Shown: in pieces, positions 7,896 to 16,837 of the stretch
How the letters are laid out: the number at the start of each line of letters is the position of its first letter
How positions within the stretch are numbered: position 1 is the stretch's first letter
NCBI RefSeq assembly: GCF_042695135.1
Contig: NZ_CP170547.1
Location: forward strand, 1,240,001 to 1,304,000
Direction of reading: 5' to 3'
From: Epilithonimonas sp042695135
Lineage (GTDB): Bacteria; Bacteroidota; Bacteroidia; Flavobacteriales; Weeksellaceae
Length of the DNA: 64,000 nt
Translations under genes and position numbers: made by a program
Notes under the pieces: generated by a model
Told to the model about the DNA's origin: nothing
The model's database searches: none
Seen by the model: only the letters and a program-made list of their open reading frames with translations

Positions 7896-8912
7896 TTACA
7901 AATCATACTTCGCTGTCGCCGTCGTCCTGATATCCGTAAACTCACCACGCTCGTATTTCAGTTTGGCAACGATGGCGATCATCGCCGCATTATCTGTAGT
8001 GTATTCAAATTTTGGAATGAAGATATTCCAGCCTAGTTTTTCCTGATTCATTTCCATTGCTTTTCTCAACGCTGAGTTGGCAGAAACACCGCCGGCAATT
8101 GCCACATCTTTTATATTAAGGTCAACAGAAGCTTTTTCTAATTTGTTCATCAAGATTTCAATGATCGATCTTTGGACAGAAGCACAAAGGTCATTCAGAT
8201 TTTCTTTGATGAAATTTGGATTTTTCCGCACTTCTTTCTGAATAAAATACAACACCGAAGTTTTGATCCCGCTGAAAGAATAATCGTAATTCTCCATCCT
8301 CGGCTTATTGAATTGGAAGGCATCAGGATTTCCCTCTTTCGCCAGCTTATCGATGATTGGTCCCGCTGGATAATCGAGGTCAAAGATTTTTCCTATTTTG
8401 TCAAACGCTTCGCCTGCAGCATCGTCTATTGTTTTTCCAATGATTTCCATTTCGAAGTAATCCTTTACCAAGACAATCATCGTGTGACCACCAGAAACCG
8501 TCAGGCAAAGAAAAGGAAAAGTCGGCGGAGAAGGATTAGCGTCATCAATAAAATGAGCAAGAATATGCGCCTGCAAATGGTTGACTTCTATCAAAGGAAC
8601 ATCCAGACTCATCGCGAGAGACTTTGCAAAAGAGGTTCCGACAAGCAGAGATCCCAAAAGTCCGGGACCGCGCGTAAAACCGATCGCGCAAATCTCATTT
8701 TGTTGTATATTTGCTTTGGAAAATGCTTTTTCCACCACTGGGATGATGTTTTGCTGATGTGCTCTGGAAGCCAATTCGGGAACCACACCACCATATTCGT
8801 TATGGATTTCCTGATTGGCAGCAATGTTGGAGAGGATTTTGCTGCCGCTGATGATGGCTGCAGAAGTGTCGTCACAAGAAGACTCGATACCTAAAATAAT
8901 TGATGCACTCAT
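7896..8912 (-). CDS. tsaD: tRNA N6-threonylcarbamoyladenosine transferase TsaD
   Basis: Essential Kae1/TsaD subunit that transfers the threonylcarbamoyl group to A37 of ANN-decoding tRNAs. The ASKHA-fold signatures are visible: ILGIESSCDDTSAA at the N-terminus, the metal-binding HLQAHILAHF, LTVSGGHTMIVLV, IDDAAGEAFDKIGK and AIAGGVSANSALR. I chose the ATG at 8912 (338 residues, MSASIILGIESS) rather than one 33 bases upstream. The shorter form has the usual N-terminus, and a -7 box lies at 8922-8929, which would place the transcript start next to this ATG. It is divergent from tamB, with only five bases between the two start codons. Confidence 0.96.
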   Translation of the reverse strand: MSASIILGIESSCDDTSAAIISGSKILSNIAANQEIHNEYGGVVPELASRAHQQNIIPVVEKAFSKANIQQNEICAIGFTRGPGLLGSLLVGTSFAKSLAMSLDVPLIEVNHLQAHILAHFIDDANPSPPTFPFLCLTVSGGHTMIVLVKDYFEMEIIGKTIDDAAGEAFDKIGKIFDLDYPAGPIIDKLAKEGNPDAFQFNKPRMENYDYSFSGIKTSVLYFIQKEVRKNPNFIKENLNDLCASVQRSIIEILMNKLEKASVDLNIKDVAIAGGVSANSALRKAMEMNQEKLGWNIFIPKFEYTTDNAAMIAIVAKLKYERGEFTDIRTTATAKYDL

Positions 8913-8917
8913 AATAG

Positions 8918-11900
8918 ATGGCAAATTTAGAAAATAAAAACACAACTAACGAAGATTCAACTGTTGAGAAGCCAGTCACCAGGAAAAGAACACCTCTTTT
9001 CTGGAGAATTGTCAACTATCTGTTTTTCGGAATAATCGGTTTGGTGGTTTTGATCTTCATTGCTATCAATCTTCCCGTTACCAAACGTTATATTGCAGAT
9101 CAGGCAATTATTATGCTAAACAAAGACTTCAAAATGAGAATGTCTTTGCAGGATATTGATGTTAATTTCTTTGGTGATGTAACGATCAAAGGTCTGAAGC
9201 TCAAAGATTATAAAGACTACGAATTCGTAAAAGCAAGAGAACTGCGCGTCGGCACGGATTGGTTTGCATTGGCCTTCAATACGAGAGATATCAAATTCAA
9301 TCAGGCGACTATTATCGATCCTGTTATCAGAGTTATCACTTATAAAGGCGACAGCATCAGTAATTTTATCCGATACGTTGATAATTTCAATGATGGAAAA
9401 CCGCGCGATCCGAACAAGCCGAAGTTCAAAATGAAGATGAAGATCGACCTGATCAATGGCGTATCAACTATTATAAATGAAAACAGTCCGGGAGAAGCGG
9501 GAAGATGGCTGGATGCCAGAAATATTAATATGCACGTAAGTTCTCTTAAAGTAGAAGGGGCAGATGTTTTCGCGGATATCAGAAACTTCAGCCTTATCAC
9601 AAAACGCTACGGAAAGGAACACATTGTCGATACATTTTCCACGAATTTTGAGATCACCAAAAAACATATGAAATTCGGGAATCTGACCATTAACACAGAT
9701 CATTCTCTTTTACAAGGTGAGGCTGTTATGAATCTTGATCCGAAAACGAGATTTGCAGATTTTGGGAAAAAAGTCAGTTGGGATATGAAGATAACGCCAG
9801 GCAGCCAGATCAGCGGTTATGATCTGAGTTATTTTATGACAAACTGGGACAATTACACACCAATCAATATTTCCGGGACGATGGTTGGACCTCTCAATAA
9901 CTTCACACTCAATAATTTTCTTATCCGTTCGCAGGATGTAAATCTTAATACTAAAAATCTAAAACTGTCCGGCGTTATCGATAAGAAGTTCTTTATTGAA
10001 AGTAAAAACGTTTCTGCCGATTTCACTTACAAAGCTTTGAAAGCTTCACTTCCGAAATTTATTTCTACAAAATTGGGGAATATTGCTGATGATTTTGGAA
10101 GAATGAAATATAATGGTTCTGTAATAGTAAATCCAAAGCAGATTTTTGCCAGCGGACAAGTCATTACCGGAATCGGGCAGGCAAAAATGAAGGATTTCAA
10201 TCTTGTAGATTACAGTACCAAACGTCCGAAATACAGAGGATATGTGGATGTAAAAGATCTGAATGTAACTGCATTAACCAAAAATAAACAAGTCGGATTG
10301 ATCTCCGGAAAATTCAATGTTCAGGGAGAAGGTTTCGATGTCAATACGATGTATGTCAAAACAAAATCTGATGTCGCTCATATCAACCTGATGGGCAAAA
10401 GCCTTAATAATATCGCAGTAGAAGGTGTTCTTAACAAAAAACGATTCACCGGAAATGTGGTTGCCAATGATCCGAATGCGAAAGGAACTTTTAAGGGAAT
10501 TGTAGATTTCTCAACCAAAAGATTATTTTCAGATTTCTATGCGGATATCAAATATGTAAATTTAAAATACTTCGGAATTTCTGCAGGCGATACCAATTCT
10601 GTAAGCGGATTGGTGAATGGAAAAATCTCTATGACGAATCTTAATGACCTTAATCTTGATGCTGATATCAAAGGTCTGACGCTTAATTCGACGAAGCAAA
10701 AACTTCAGATTCCGGATTCCAAACTGAAAGCTTTTTTTGAAAACGGAAACAGAATTGTCTCTGTGGATGCGCCGGGAGCGGTTACCGGAAAAATATCTGG
10801 AAAATTCAATCTTGAGGATATCGGGAATATGATTGCCAACAGCATCAATAAAATCCTGGTTGGAAATCCACCTAAAAAAACTTACAACGGACAGAGCTTT
10901 GATTTCGATTTCGATGTGAAGCAAGGTCTGGTTTCATTTTTTGTACCTGATCTGGAAATGAAAAACGGAGCGAAGGTTGCGGGAAATTACACCGGAAATA
11001 CCAATGATCTTATTCTGAATGCTGATGCATCTCAAATCAAATATGTGATGACCAGCAAGAAGGAACTTAGCGAAGCAGAAAAATTCCTTGCAGAGACCGA
11101 TGCAACCTATCAGCCGGATTTGAATAAAGTAAGTGACAGCGCAATAGTTGACAGCATCAGTCTGAATGTTAATACGGCTGACTTGAACCAGCAGTTGCTT
11201 GCAACAATAAAAAGAGCACAATACGGGAAAAATGTTTTGCAGGATGTAAAACTGACTGCCAATAATGAAAACTCTCAACTTCTTCATATCGGGACGGTTT
11301 TCAAACTTGGAAGTGTGGAAGATGAAACGGCAAAACAGATGAAGGAATATGTGGTCAATATTAACCAAACAACAAATAGCGCCGGAGATTATGTACTGCG
11401 TTTTGAACCAACTACGGTGAAATTCAATGATGTGGCCTGGAGTGTTGATACCAGTCCGGAACTCAATCATTCCATTACCTACAGGAAAAAAGAAAAGGAC
11501 TTTTTGGTAGAAAACTTCAGGGTTTATTCCGATCAAAGTGAACTTCTGATAAAAAATGCCGACTTCAAGTCCGGAAAAGAATTCACGGCAGATGCCGAAG
11601 TCAAAAATCTTGATATTTCCAAACTACAGGCCTTCGGAAATACGGGCAAAAATCCGATTGACATAAAAGGAGTTGCCAACGGAACCATTCAGATCAAAAA
11701 ATCCGGAACCAATCTGGAACCACTGGTGAACCTTACCGTAAATGATATTTTTATGAATGGTAAGGCAATGGGAAATCTGGATGCCAATATTACCAAAAGT
11801 GAAAAGCCAAATGTCTTTGATGTTAGTATAAAAGCATTGTCATCGGAATTTTTAGGTCAAAATACGCTGGATGTTACGGGAACAATCGATAATAATCCTT

Positions 11901-13570
11901 CATCGCCTGTATTTGATGTCAATGCAAAAATGAATGAGTTCGATCTTGCCTTTGCCCAGCAATTTGTGAAAGAGATCTTCGGCAATTTCCGCGGAAAAGC
12001 AACCGGTGATCTTAAGATTTCCGGGCCAATGGATGATATAGATTACAGTGGAGATCTTGCTTTGAAAGGATTTGGACTTAAACTATTATTCACAGGTGTG
12101 GATTACTCCTTTGATGATACGGTAATTAATCTTTCGAGAGGTCTGGCGCTTCTCAACAACGTTGGGATCAAAGACGGACGTTCTAATTCCAAAGGAAATA
12201 TTTCCGGTTCTATCCAGTTTGAAACCTTATCATCTTTGGGCATCAACTTAATTATGCGGGCAGATAACCTTCTTGTTCTTAATTCTACTCAGGAGGATAA
12301 TGATCTTTTCTGGGGTCGTGTTTATGGACAGGGTGATGTCTATGTCAGCGGACCAGTTTCAGGATTAGAGATCAGTACACCAAATGATGGACTCAAGGTT
12401 TTAACGAACAGTACATTTACATTCAATAGTGCATCTAAAGGTAATGTTGAAGAATTTAAAATCCTGAGATTCCTTAAACGTGATGATGAAGGCGGTATTT
12501 CTGTGGAGAAAAAGAAAAAATCAGGTGCTAATATGCTCATAGATTTTGATGTCAGCATCGATAAAGGAACGCTTGTAAATGTTTTGGTAGGAGAAGATGT
12601 GGGTAATATCTCGGTAAAAGGTGATGCTAACCATTTGAAATTCAAAATGGAAAGAAGCGGCAATATCCTGATGAACGGAACTTATACTGTAGATAACGGG
12701 ACTTATGTTTCCAAAGCAATCCTCGACAGAACTTTTCAGATCGCCAGAAACAGCAGCATCCAATGGAGCGGCAGTCCGATGGCACCGGATCTTGATATTA
12801 CCGCAAATTATACCAGAACGGTTACCAACGCCGGTGATTATCTTCAGATGTCTCTGTCACAGCCAATTAATGTGGTGCTTACAACCAAAATCACAAATAC
12901 ACTTACGAAACCAGATATAGAATTTGGTGTTTCTGCGCCGGATGGATCATCAGAAGTAAGAGAGACTCTGGCAAGTAAGATGAGCAATCAGGATGAGAGA
13001 ACCATCCAGTTTGGGTCTGTGCTGGTTCTTAACAGTTTCAACGTTGTAAACAGCGGTGGTTTGCAGTTTAATCTTGGGAATACTGCTATTACAACAGGTT
13101 ACAATATGTTGTTCAAGCAATTGGGATCTGTTCTTAATACCATCAGCAGTGTGTTTCAGGTCAATCTTGACTATATTACCGGTGATCCGAATTCCAATAC
13201 GAGTGACAGGGCTAATACTAGCGTAAGTCTGGCATTATCACCAAGATTCAAATTGAAGACAGGATTGGGAGTTCCAGTTGCAAGAACTGAAAACGCAAAC
13301 AGCAACTATTTGTCTGCCGAGGGAACAATAGAGTATGACTGGAGCAGAGCTAATAACGGGAGCAGATTGTTCCGGGCTTATTCCAAACCATCTAATATTG
13401 GACTCACGACAACAGCAGGCGCCAACCAAAGTTATGGAGTGGGAGTTGTGTACAGTAAAAGTTTTAATTCTTTCAAATATATCTTCAAAAGGCGGAAAAG
13501 AATAAAAACTGATTCGGTAGCTGTAGAGCCAAATAAAGAAGATTCGTTAAAAATTAAGCCCAAAAAATGA
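8918..13570 (+). CDS. tamB: TamB-like translocation/assembly protein (DUF490)
   Basis: 1550-residue AsmA/TamB-like protein that spans the periplasm and supports outer-membrane biogenesis (lipid transport and barrel insertion in other bacteria). A basic N-terminus precedes one membrane anchor at about residues 29-50 (IVNYLFFGIIGLVVLIFIAI). A very long series of beta-strands follows, with AsmA-like repeats (for example SGTMVGPLNNFTL, GNISGSIQFETL). The C-terminal DUF490 region contains VSGPVSGLEIS, GTYTVDNGTYVSKA and DLDITANYTRTV, and ends in a Lys-rich tail. The length fits Bacteroidetes TamB. No BamA/TamA partner is adjacent. The start codon lies five bases from the divergent tsaD start. Confidence 0.93.
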   Translation: MANLENKNTTNEDSTVEKPVTRKRTPLFWRIVNYLFFGIIGLVVLIFIAINLPVTKRYIADQAIIMLNKDFKMRMSLQDIDVNFFGDVTIKGLKLKDYKDYEFVKARELRVGTDWFALAFNTRDIKFNQATIIDPVIRVITYKGDSISNFIRYVDNFNDGKPRDPNKPKFKMKMKIDLINGVSTIINENSPGEAGRWLDARNINMHVSSLKVEGADVFADIRNFSLITKRYGKEHIVDTFSTNFEITKKHMKFGNLTINTDHSLLQGEAVMNLDPKTRFADFGKKVSWDMKITPGSQISGYDLSYFMTNWDNYTPINISGTMVGPLNNFTLNNFLIRSQDVNLNTKNLKLSGVIDKKFFIESKNVSADFTYKALKASLPKFISTKLGNIADDFGRMKYNGSVIVNPKQIFASGQVITGIGQAKMKDFNLVDYSTKRPKYRGYVDVKDLNVTALTKNKQVGLISGKFNVQGEGFDVNTMYVKTKSDVAHINLMGKSLNNIAVEGVLNKKRFTGNVVANDPNAKGTFKGIVDFSTKRLFSDFYADIKYVNLKYFGISAGDTNSVSGLVNGKISMTNLNDLNLDADIKGLTLNSTKQKLQIPDSKLKAFFENGNRIVSVDAPGAVTGKISGKFNLEDIGNMIANSINKILVGNPPKKTYNGQSFDFDFDVKQGLVSFFVPDLEMKNGAKVAGNYTGNTNDLILNADASQIKYVMTSKKELSEAEKFLAETDATYQPDLNKVSDSAIVDSISLNVNTADLNQQLLATIKRAQYGKNVLQDVKLTANNENSQLLHIGTVFKLGSVEDETAKQMKEYVVNINQTTNSAGDYVLRFEPTTVKFNDVAWSVDTSPELNHSITYRKKEKDFLVENFRVYSDQSELLIKNADFKSGKEFTADAEVKNLDISKLQAFGNTGKNPIDIKGVANGTIQIKKSGTNLEPLVNLTVNDIFMNGKAMGNLDANITKSEKPNVFDVSIKALSSEFLGQNTLDVTGTIDNNPSSPVFDVNAKMNEFDLAFAQQFVKEIFGNFRGKATGDLKISGPMDDIDYSGDLALKGFGLKLLFTGVDYSFDDTVINLSRGLALLNNVGIKDGRSNSKGNISGSIQFETLSSLGINLIMRADNLLVLNSTQEDNDLFWGRVYGQGDVYVSGPVSGLEISTPNDGLKVLTNSTFTFNSASKGNVEEFKILRFLKRDDEGGISVEKKKKSGANMLIDFDVSIDKGTLVNVLVGEDVGNISVKGDANHLKFKMERSGNILMNGTYTVDNGTYVSKAILDRTFQIARNSSIQWSGSPMAPDLDITANYTRTVTNAGDYLQMSLSQPINVVLTTKITNTLTKPDIEFGVSAPDGSSEVRETLASKMSNQDERTIQFGSVLVLNSFNVVNSGGLQFNLGNTAITTGYNMLFKQLGSVLNTISSVFQVNLDYITGDPNSNTSDRANTSVSLALSPRFKLKTGLGVPVARTENANSNYLSAEGTIEYDWSRANNGSRLFRAYSKPSNIGLTTTAGANQSYGVGVVYSKSFNSFKYIFKRRKRIKTDSVAVEPNKEDSLKIKPKK
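8922..8929 (-). promoter_or_regulatory. -7 box for tsaD, inside the tamB 5' codons
   Basis: On the minus strand the sequence is TAAATTTG, a perfect TAnnTTTG. Its last base is nine bases before the tsaD ATG, so the leader would be at most a few bases. It overlaps tamB codons 2-4. Confidence 0.6.
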
Positions 13571-13648
13571 TAATTATCATCAAATATTGTAGTTTTGTTA
13601 AAAGCTGTTAATGTTTTAATATTTGTTTTCAATTAAATTAATTTTTTC

Positions 13649-13656
13649 TAAATTTG
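13649..13656 (+). promoter_or_regulatory. Promoter of the Lrp-family gene
   Basis: TAAATTTG (perfect TAnnTTTG) with a TTG at 13623-13625 as candidate -33 element. It lies 41 bases before the ATG at 13698. Confidence 0.65.
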
Positions 13657-13697
13657 CAAAAAAATTAGATATATTTTAAATAAATAATAATATTACA

Positions 13698-14168
13698 ATG
13701 AACTATCAATTAGATGATATCGATAAAAAAATCCTGGATTTTCTTGTAGAAAATACTAGAATGCCATTTACAGAAATTGCTAAACAGATGGATGTTTCAG
13801 CGGGCACAATCCACGTGAGAGTAAAGAAAATGGAAGACGCTGGTATTATTTTAGGATCTTCTCTTAACATCGATTACGGCAAACTGGATTATAATTTCAC
13901 TGCATTTATCGGTATTTTACTTACAAAATCAAATCACACACAGGAAGTATTGAAGCAATTGGCTCTTATTCCAAACGTGGTAGAGGCAAGTGTAACATCA
14001 GGAAAATATAATATCTTCTGCAAGATGAAAGCAAAGAATACGGAAGATGCTAAGAAAATCATTTATCAGATAGATGATATCCAGGATGTCATGAGAACAG
14101 AAAGTATGATCTCTATGGAGGAGTACATAAGTGATAAGAACCGTCTTATAAACGCGGTTAGTATATAG
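13698..14168 (+). CDS. Lrp/AsnC family transcriptional regulator
   Basis: 156-residue feast/famine regulator. The N-terminal winged helix-turn-helix is clear: LDDIDKKILDFLVENTRMPFTEIAKQMDVSAGTIHVRVKKMEDAGII (about 5-52). The C-terminal RAM domain (about 68-150), which binds amino acids and makes the octamer, contains the diagnostic turn TSGKYNIFCKM. It has its own promoter at 13649 and its own terminator just downstream, so it is a single-gene unit. The ligand and targets are unknown. Lrp-type regulators often act on amino-acid metabolism or their own gene. Confidence 0.95.
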   Translation: MNYQLDDIDKKILDFLVENTRMPFTEIAKQMDVSAGTIHVRVKKMEDAGIILGSSLNIDYGKLDYNFTAFIGILLTKSNHTQEVLKQLALIPNVVEASVTSGKYNIFCKMKAKNTEDAKKIIYQIDDIQDVMRTESMISMEEYISDKNRLINAVSI

Positions 14169-14190
14169 TTAGTTAGTAGAAATTTCTATA

Positions 14191-14221
14191 GAAGAGCTTA
14201 TTCCGATAAGCTCTTTTTTTT
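14191..14221 (+). terminator. Terminator of the Lrp-family gene
   Basis: GAAGAGCTTA and TAAGCTCTTT pair around TTCCGA, followed by a run of T. Confidence 0.9.
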
Positions 14222-14234
14222 ATATTTTTACATT

Positions 14235-14603
14235 ATGAAATCAGCAGACAAAAGTTTCAAAAACAACAAAGATTACTATCTGTTTTTCGGATTGATAATC
14301 CTGGTATTTCTACTAAGCATCAACACAGATTATGCAGAATATTCTCTTCATCAGAAGATTAATATTCCGGGTAATTTTTTCTATTATACTTTTGGAGTAG
14401 ATGTTTTGGTGATTATCAGCTGGGTTTTTATTTTACTTTACAGAAAAATCGGCGTTATTCTATTTCCGCTGTTTGTAGCATTACATTTTGCACTACACAA
14501 CTACTTCCTCAGCACATTTTTATATTCGGATGTTACCGTCATATTCCTCTTCATCGGTTTAGGATTACTCGCGATTATCCCAAGATGGAACATCCTGAAA
14601 TAG
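14235..14603 (+). CDS. Small four-helix membrane protein of unknown function
   Basis: 122 residues with four hydrophobic segments: about 18-32 (FFGLIILVFLLSIN), 50-70 (YTFGVDVLVIISWVFILLY), 73-92 (IGVILFPLFVALHFAL) and 100-117 (VTVIFLFIGLGLLAII). The N-terminus is basic (KSADKSFKNNK), suggesting it faces the cytoplasm. No named family was recognised. It starts 13 bases after the Lrp terminator and is followed by the dispersed hairpin element at 14643. Confidence 0.65.
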   Translation: MKSADKSFKNNKDYYLFFGLIILVFLLSINTDYAEYSLHQKINIPGNFFYYTFGVDVLVIISWVFILLYRKIGVILFPLFVALHFALHNYFLSTFLYSDVTVIFLFIGLGLLAIIPRWNILK

Positions 14604-14642
14604 ATTGTTAATTTGACTTCGTCGAACCAGTTCGTTAGGTTT

Positions 14643-14757
14643 GGGCAGCTATTTCCGTCCTCCGTTCCCGCTTTTTTCTCATTGCGGACAAGTGGGATAT
14701 TCTGCTGGACTTTTGGACATTCGCAATGAAAAAAGAGCTCCACTCAGGCCGGGCTGC
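14643..14757. repeat. Dispersed hairpin element, copy A
   Basis: About 115 bp. The left flank at 14654-14679 (TCCGTCCTCCGTTCCCGC then TTTTTTCT) and the right flank at 14730-14753 (AAAAAGAGCTCCACTCAGGC then CGGG) are identical to copy B at 61749. The central stem is TCATTGCG (14679-14686) with CGCAATGA (14722-14729). The outer ends GCAGC and GCTGC are complementary. The stem sequence differs from copy B but pairing is kept. Confidence 0.85.
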
Positions 14758-14818
14758 AATTACAAGATAAAAACAAGTTTTCTCAACGCAAGATGATGTT
14801 TTTCGGATATCAATTACA

Positions 14819-15385
14819 TTAAAAAGGAACTCTTTCCAAGGCCATTTGTAGCGCCAGCGCTCCGGCTGCGGATGAGGTGATCAGGAGCCATTCCCTTTGG
14901 TTTAATTTGGTAAGCTTAGATAAGATGGTAAAGACCACTAAAATGACCACAACCATTGCAATCTGCCCCAGTTCCAACCCGATATTGAATCCCAGAAGCG
15001 GAATCGTGATGCTTTGTTCTTTCGCCAGCATCATCCGCGAGGTGTTCGCAAATCCCATTCCGTGAATCAATCCAAAAAACAAAGCGAAATAATACTGATA
15101 AGGATGTTTTCCCTTAAATAAAATATTATCCAGAGAAGTAATTACAATCGTGCAGGGAATCAGAAATTCTATCCAGTTGCTTTTCACACGGATAATATCA
15201 AAACTGGATAAAGCCAGCGTGATACAATGTCCGATCGTAAAAGCTGTCACCAGAATCAGTAATCTTTTAAAATCCTTGAAGCTGTAAGCCGCAATCAATG
15301 CCAGAATAAAAAGCTGATGATCCAAAGCATCCAAAGAAATAATATGATCCCAACCCAGCTGCAGATAAAATAGAAAATCCTTCAT
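14819..15385 (-). CDS. HupE/UreJ-like membrane protein
   Basis: 188-residue polytopic membrane protein of the HupE/UreJ type, a family linked to nickel or cobalt uptake. It shows the conserved His-containing motifs GWDHIISLDALDH near the N-terminus, FTIGHCITLAL near 50 and GLIHGMGFANT near 105. About six membrane helices follow one another with short loops. It is divergent from a DUF6702 gene, with the two starts 63 bases apart. HupE-like and DUF6702 genes side by side is an arrangement I recall from other flavobacteria. The metal and direction of transport are not determined. Confidence 0.8.
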   Translation of the reverse strand: MKDFLFYLQLGWDHIISLDALDHQLFILALIAAYSFKDFKRLLILVTAFTIGHCITLALSSFDIIRVKSNWIEFLIPCTIVITSLDNILFKGKHPYQYYFALFFGLIHGMGFANTSRMMLAKEQSITIPLLGFNIGLELGQIAMVVVILVVFTILSKLTKLNQREWLLITSSAAGALALQMALERVPF

Positions 15386-15420
15386 CGTTTAATTTCTGAA
15401 AACCGTACGAAAATAATGAT

Positions 15421-15428
15421 TAATTTTG
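15421..15428 (+). promoter_or_regulatory. -7 box of the DUF6702 gene
   Basis: TAATTTTG matches TAnnTTTG and ends 20 bases before the ATG at 15449. It rules against an earlier start at 15416, which would lie upstream of the box. Confidence 0.6.
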
Positions 15429-15448
15429 ACTTCAATTATGTTTTGCTG

Positions 15449-15952
15449 ATGAAAAAATCCCTAATAATTCTTATTCTTTTCTCTTTCCTCTTGTGTCTTG
15501 TTTCTTTTCGTCCACATCCTTTTCACGTTGGATCTGTAGAATTTAATTATAATTCAAAATCCAAAACATTTGAAGTGACTGGGCGATTTTTTATGGATGA
15601 CTTAGAGAATGCACTCAACAAAAAATATGGAAAATCTGTCCGTTTTCTTGATCCGAAATTCAAAACCGAAATTAATAAAGAACTGGAACTTTATACCTCA
15701 GAATATCTCAAATTAAAATCTGATAATCAATTAATTAAAGTCAATTACGTCGGCTACGAAGAAGATCATGAAAGTGTCAACATCTATCTCGAATCTCAAT
15801 CTCTGCCCACCCCAAAAAAAGTAGAAACTGCCGTCAGTTTTCTTTATAACTTGTTTGATGATCAGATGAATATTATTCATATCATTGTAAACGGCGAGCG
15901 GAAAAGTGAAAAACTGAACTATCCGGATCGTTATCTTTATCAACAATTTTAA
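15449..15952 (+). CDS. DUF6702 family exported protein
   Basis: 167 residues from the chosen ATG. A signal peptide or anchor (KKSLIILILFSFLLCLVSF) is followed by RPHPFHVGSVEFNYN, the hallmark 'HPFHV...E..YN' opening of DUF6702 proteins. The rest is predicted strands with FEVTGRFFMDDLENALNKKYG and a C-terminal NIIHIIVNGERKSEKLNY. The function of the family is not established. It lies back to back with the HupE-like gene and 11 bases before a secreted VOC protein, so it may act in the same process. Confidence 0.75.
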   Translation: MKKSLIILILFSFLLCLVSFRPHPFHVGSVEFNYNSKSKTFEVTGRFFMDDLENALNKKYGKSVRFLDPKFKTEINKELELYTSEYLKLKSDNQLIKVNYVGYEEDHESVNIYLESQSLPTPKKVETAVSFLYNLFDDQMNIIHIIVNGERKSEKLNYPDRYLYQQF

Positions 15953-15963
15953 AACCTATAATT

Positions 15964-16422
15964 ATGAAAAAATTTTTACTAATTCTCGCATTTTTACCAG
16001 CAGTTTTATTTTCTCAAAAATCAGCATCGGCAACTGCTGATAAGGGTAAATTGCCTTTAGGCGCTTTCTCTGTTAGTCTCAACGTCAAAGATTTGCAGAA
16101 ATCAAAAGATTTCTACGAGAAACTCGGCTTCTCACAGATGGGTGGCGATATGAAAAAGAATTACCTCATCATGAAAAACGGAACTACGATAATAGGGATT
16201 TTCAAAGGTTATTTTGAAGGGAATATCCTGACATTCAATCCGGGTTGGGATGAGAATGCAAAAGAAGTAAATCCTTTTACAGACGTGCGTGACATCCAGA
16301 AAAAACTAAAAGCGGACGAAATAAAACTCAGTACAGAAGCGGACGAAAAAACCAAAGGTCCGGCTTATATAGAATTCACAGACCCAGATGGGAACAAAAT
16401 TTTAATAGATCAGCACAGATAA
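15964..16422 (+). CDS. Exported VOC (glyoxalase/bleomycin-resistance) family protein
   Basis: 152 residues. A signal peptide (KKFLLILAFLPAVLFSQ, cleavage near residue 18) sends it out of the cytoplasm, unusual for this mostly cytoplasmic superfamily. The mature part has the VOC opening FSVSLNVKDLQKSKDFYEKLGF, then MGGDMKKNYLIMKNGTTIIGIF, and closes with GPAYIEFTDPDGNKILIDQHR, where the C-terminal Glu/Asp-Pro-Asp-Gly-Asn pattern is typical. The substrate is unknown. It is 11 bases after the DUF6702 gene, probably one transcript ending at the terminator at 16441. Confidence 0.88.
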   Translation: MKKFLLILAFLPAVLFSQKSASATADKGKLPLGAFSVSLNVKDLQKSKDFYEKLGFSQMGGDMKKNYLIMKNGTTIIGIFKGYFEGNILTFNPGWDENAKEVNPFTDVRDIQKKLKADEIKLSTEADEKTKGPAYIEFTDPDGNKILIDQHR

Positions 16423-16440
16423 CATTGGTTTATCCAGAAT

Positions 16441-16479
16441 AAAAAGCTCCGAACGACCATTTCGTTTCGGAGTTTTTTT
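16441..16479 (+). terminator. Terminator after the VOC gene
   Basis: CTCCGAA (16447-16453) pairs with TTCGGAG (16466-16472), followed by seven T. Confidence 0.85.
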
Positions 16480-16837
16480 ATTCAAGATCTGGTAAATTTC
16501 GTTTTTTTAGACATAAAAAAAACTCCAGATCGTACCAACCTAAAGTTTGTTTTTTTATCAGTTTTATAAATTTTAACCAATCCGAAAAAATAAACTGATA
16601 ATAACCGTTTAAAAAATTAACCCTTAATCTTTTGATGTTATGTTAATTTGTGTGTTTTTAGAATCTCAAGTGCGAATACTTTTTGAGCAATAAATTTTGT
16701 AGTAGTAATTACTGTTTTTCAATCTGGTGCAAATTTTACCATTTAACACAATATGAAACAAAAAATCACCTACAACATAACTACTACATCTATTTAACTT
16801 GTTGATTGTTAGAAGTTAAAGTTTTTTTAATTCTCAA
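16480..16837. other. Gap between convergent genes, with inverted repeats
   Basis: No gene longer than a 14-codon ORF (ATG at 16752). GATCTGG (16486-16492) and CCAGATC (16525-16531) are complementary. TGTAGTAGT (16698-16706) and ACTACTACA (16780-16788) form a perfect 9-bp inverted repeat around the mini-ORF. No firm promoter was seen. Confidence 0.4.

Noticed and set aside
8172..8894. 240-codon antisense ORF inside tsaD
   Set aside because: Arg-rich shadow frame opposite a highly conserved gene.
10934..11536. 200-codon antisense ORF inside tamB
   Set aside because: Cys/Phe/Ile-rich shadow of the tamB frame with no recognisable domain; tamB coding is unambiguous.
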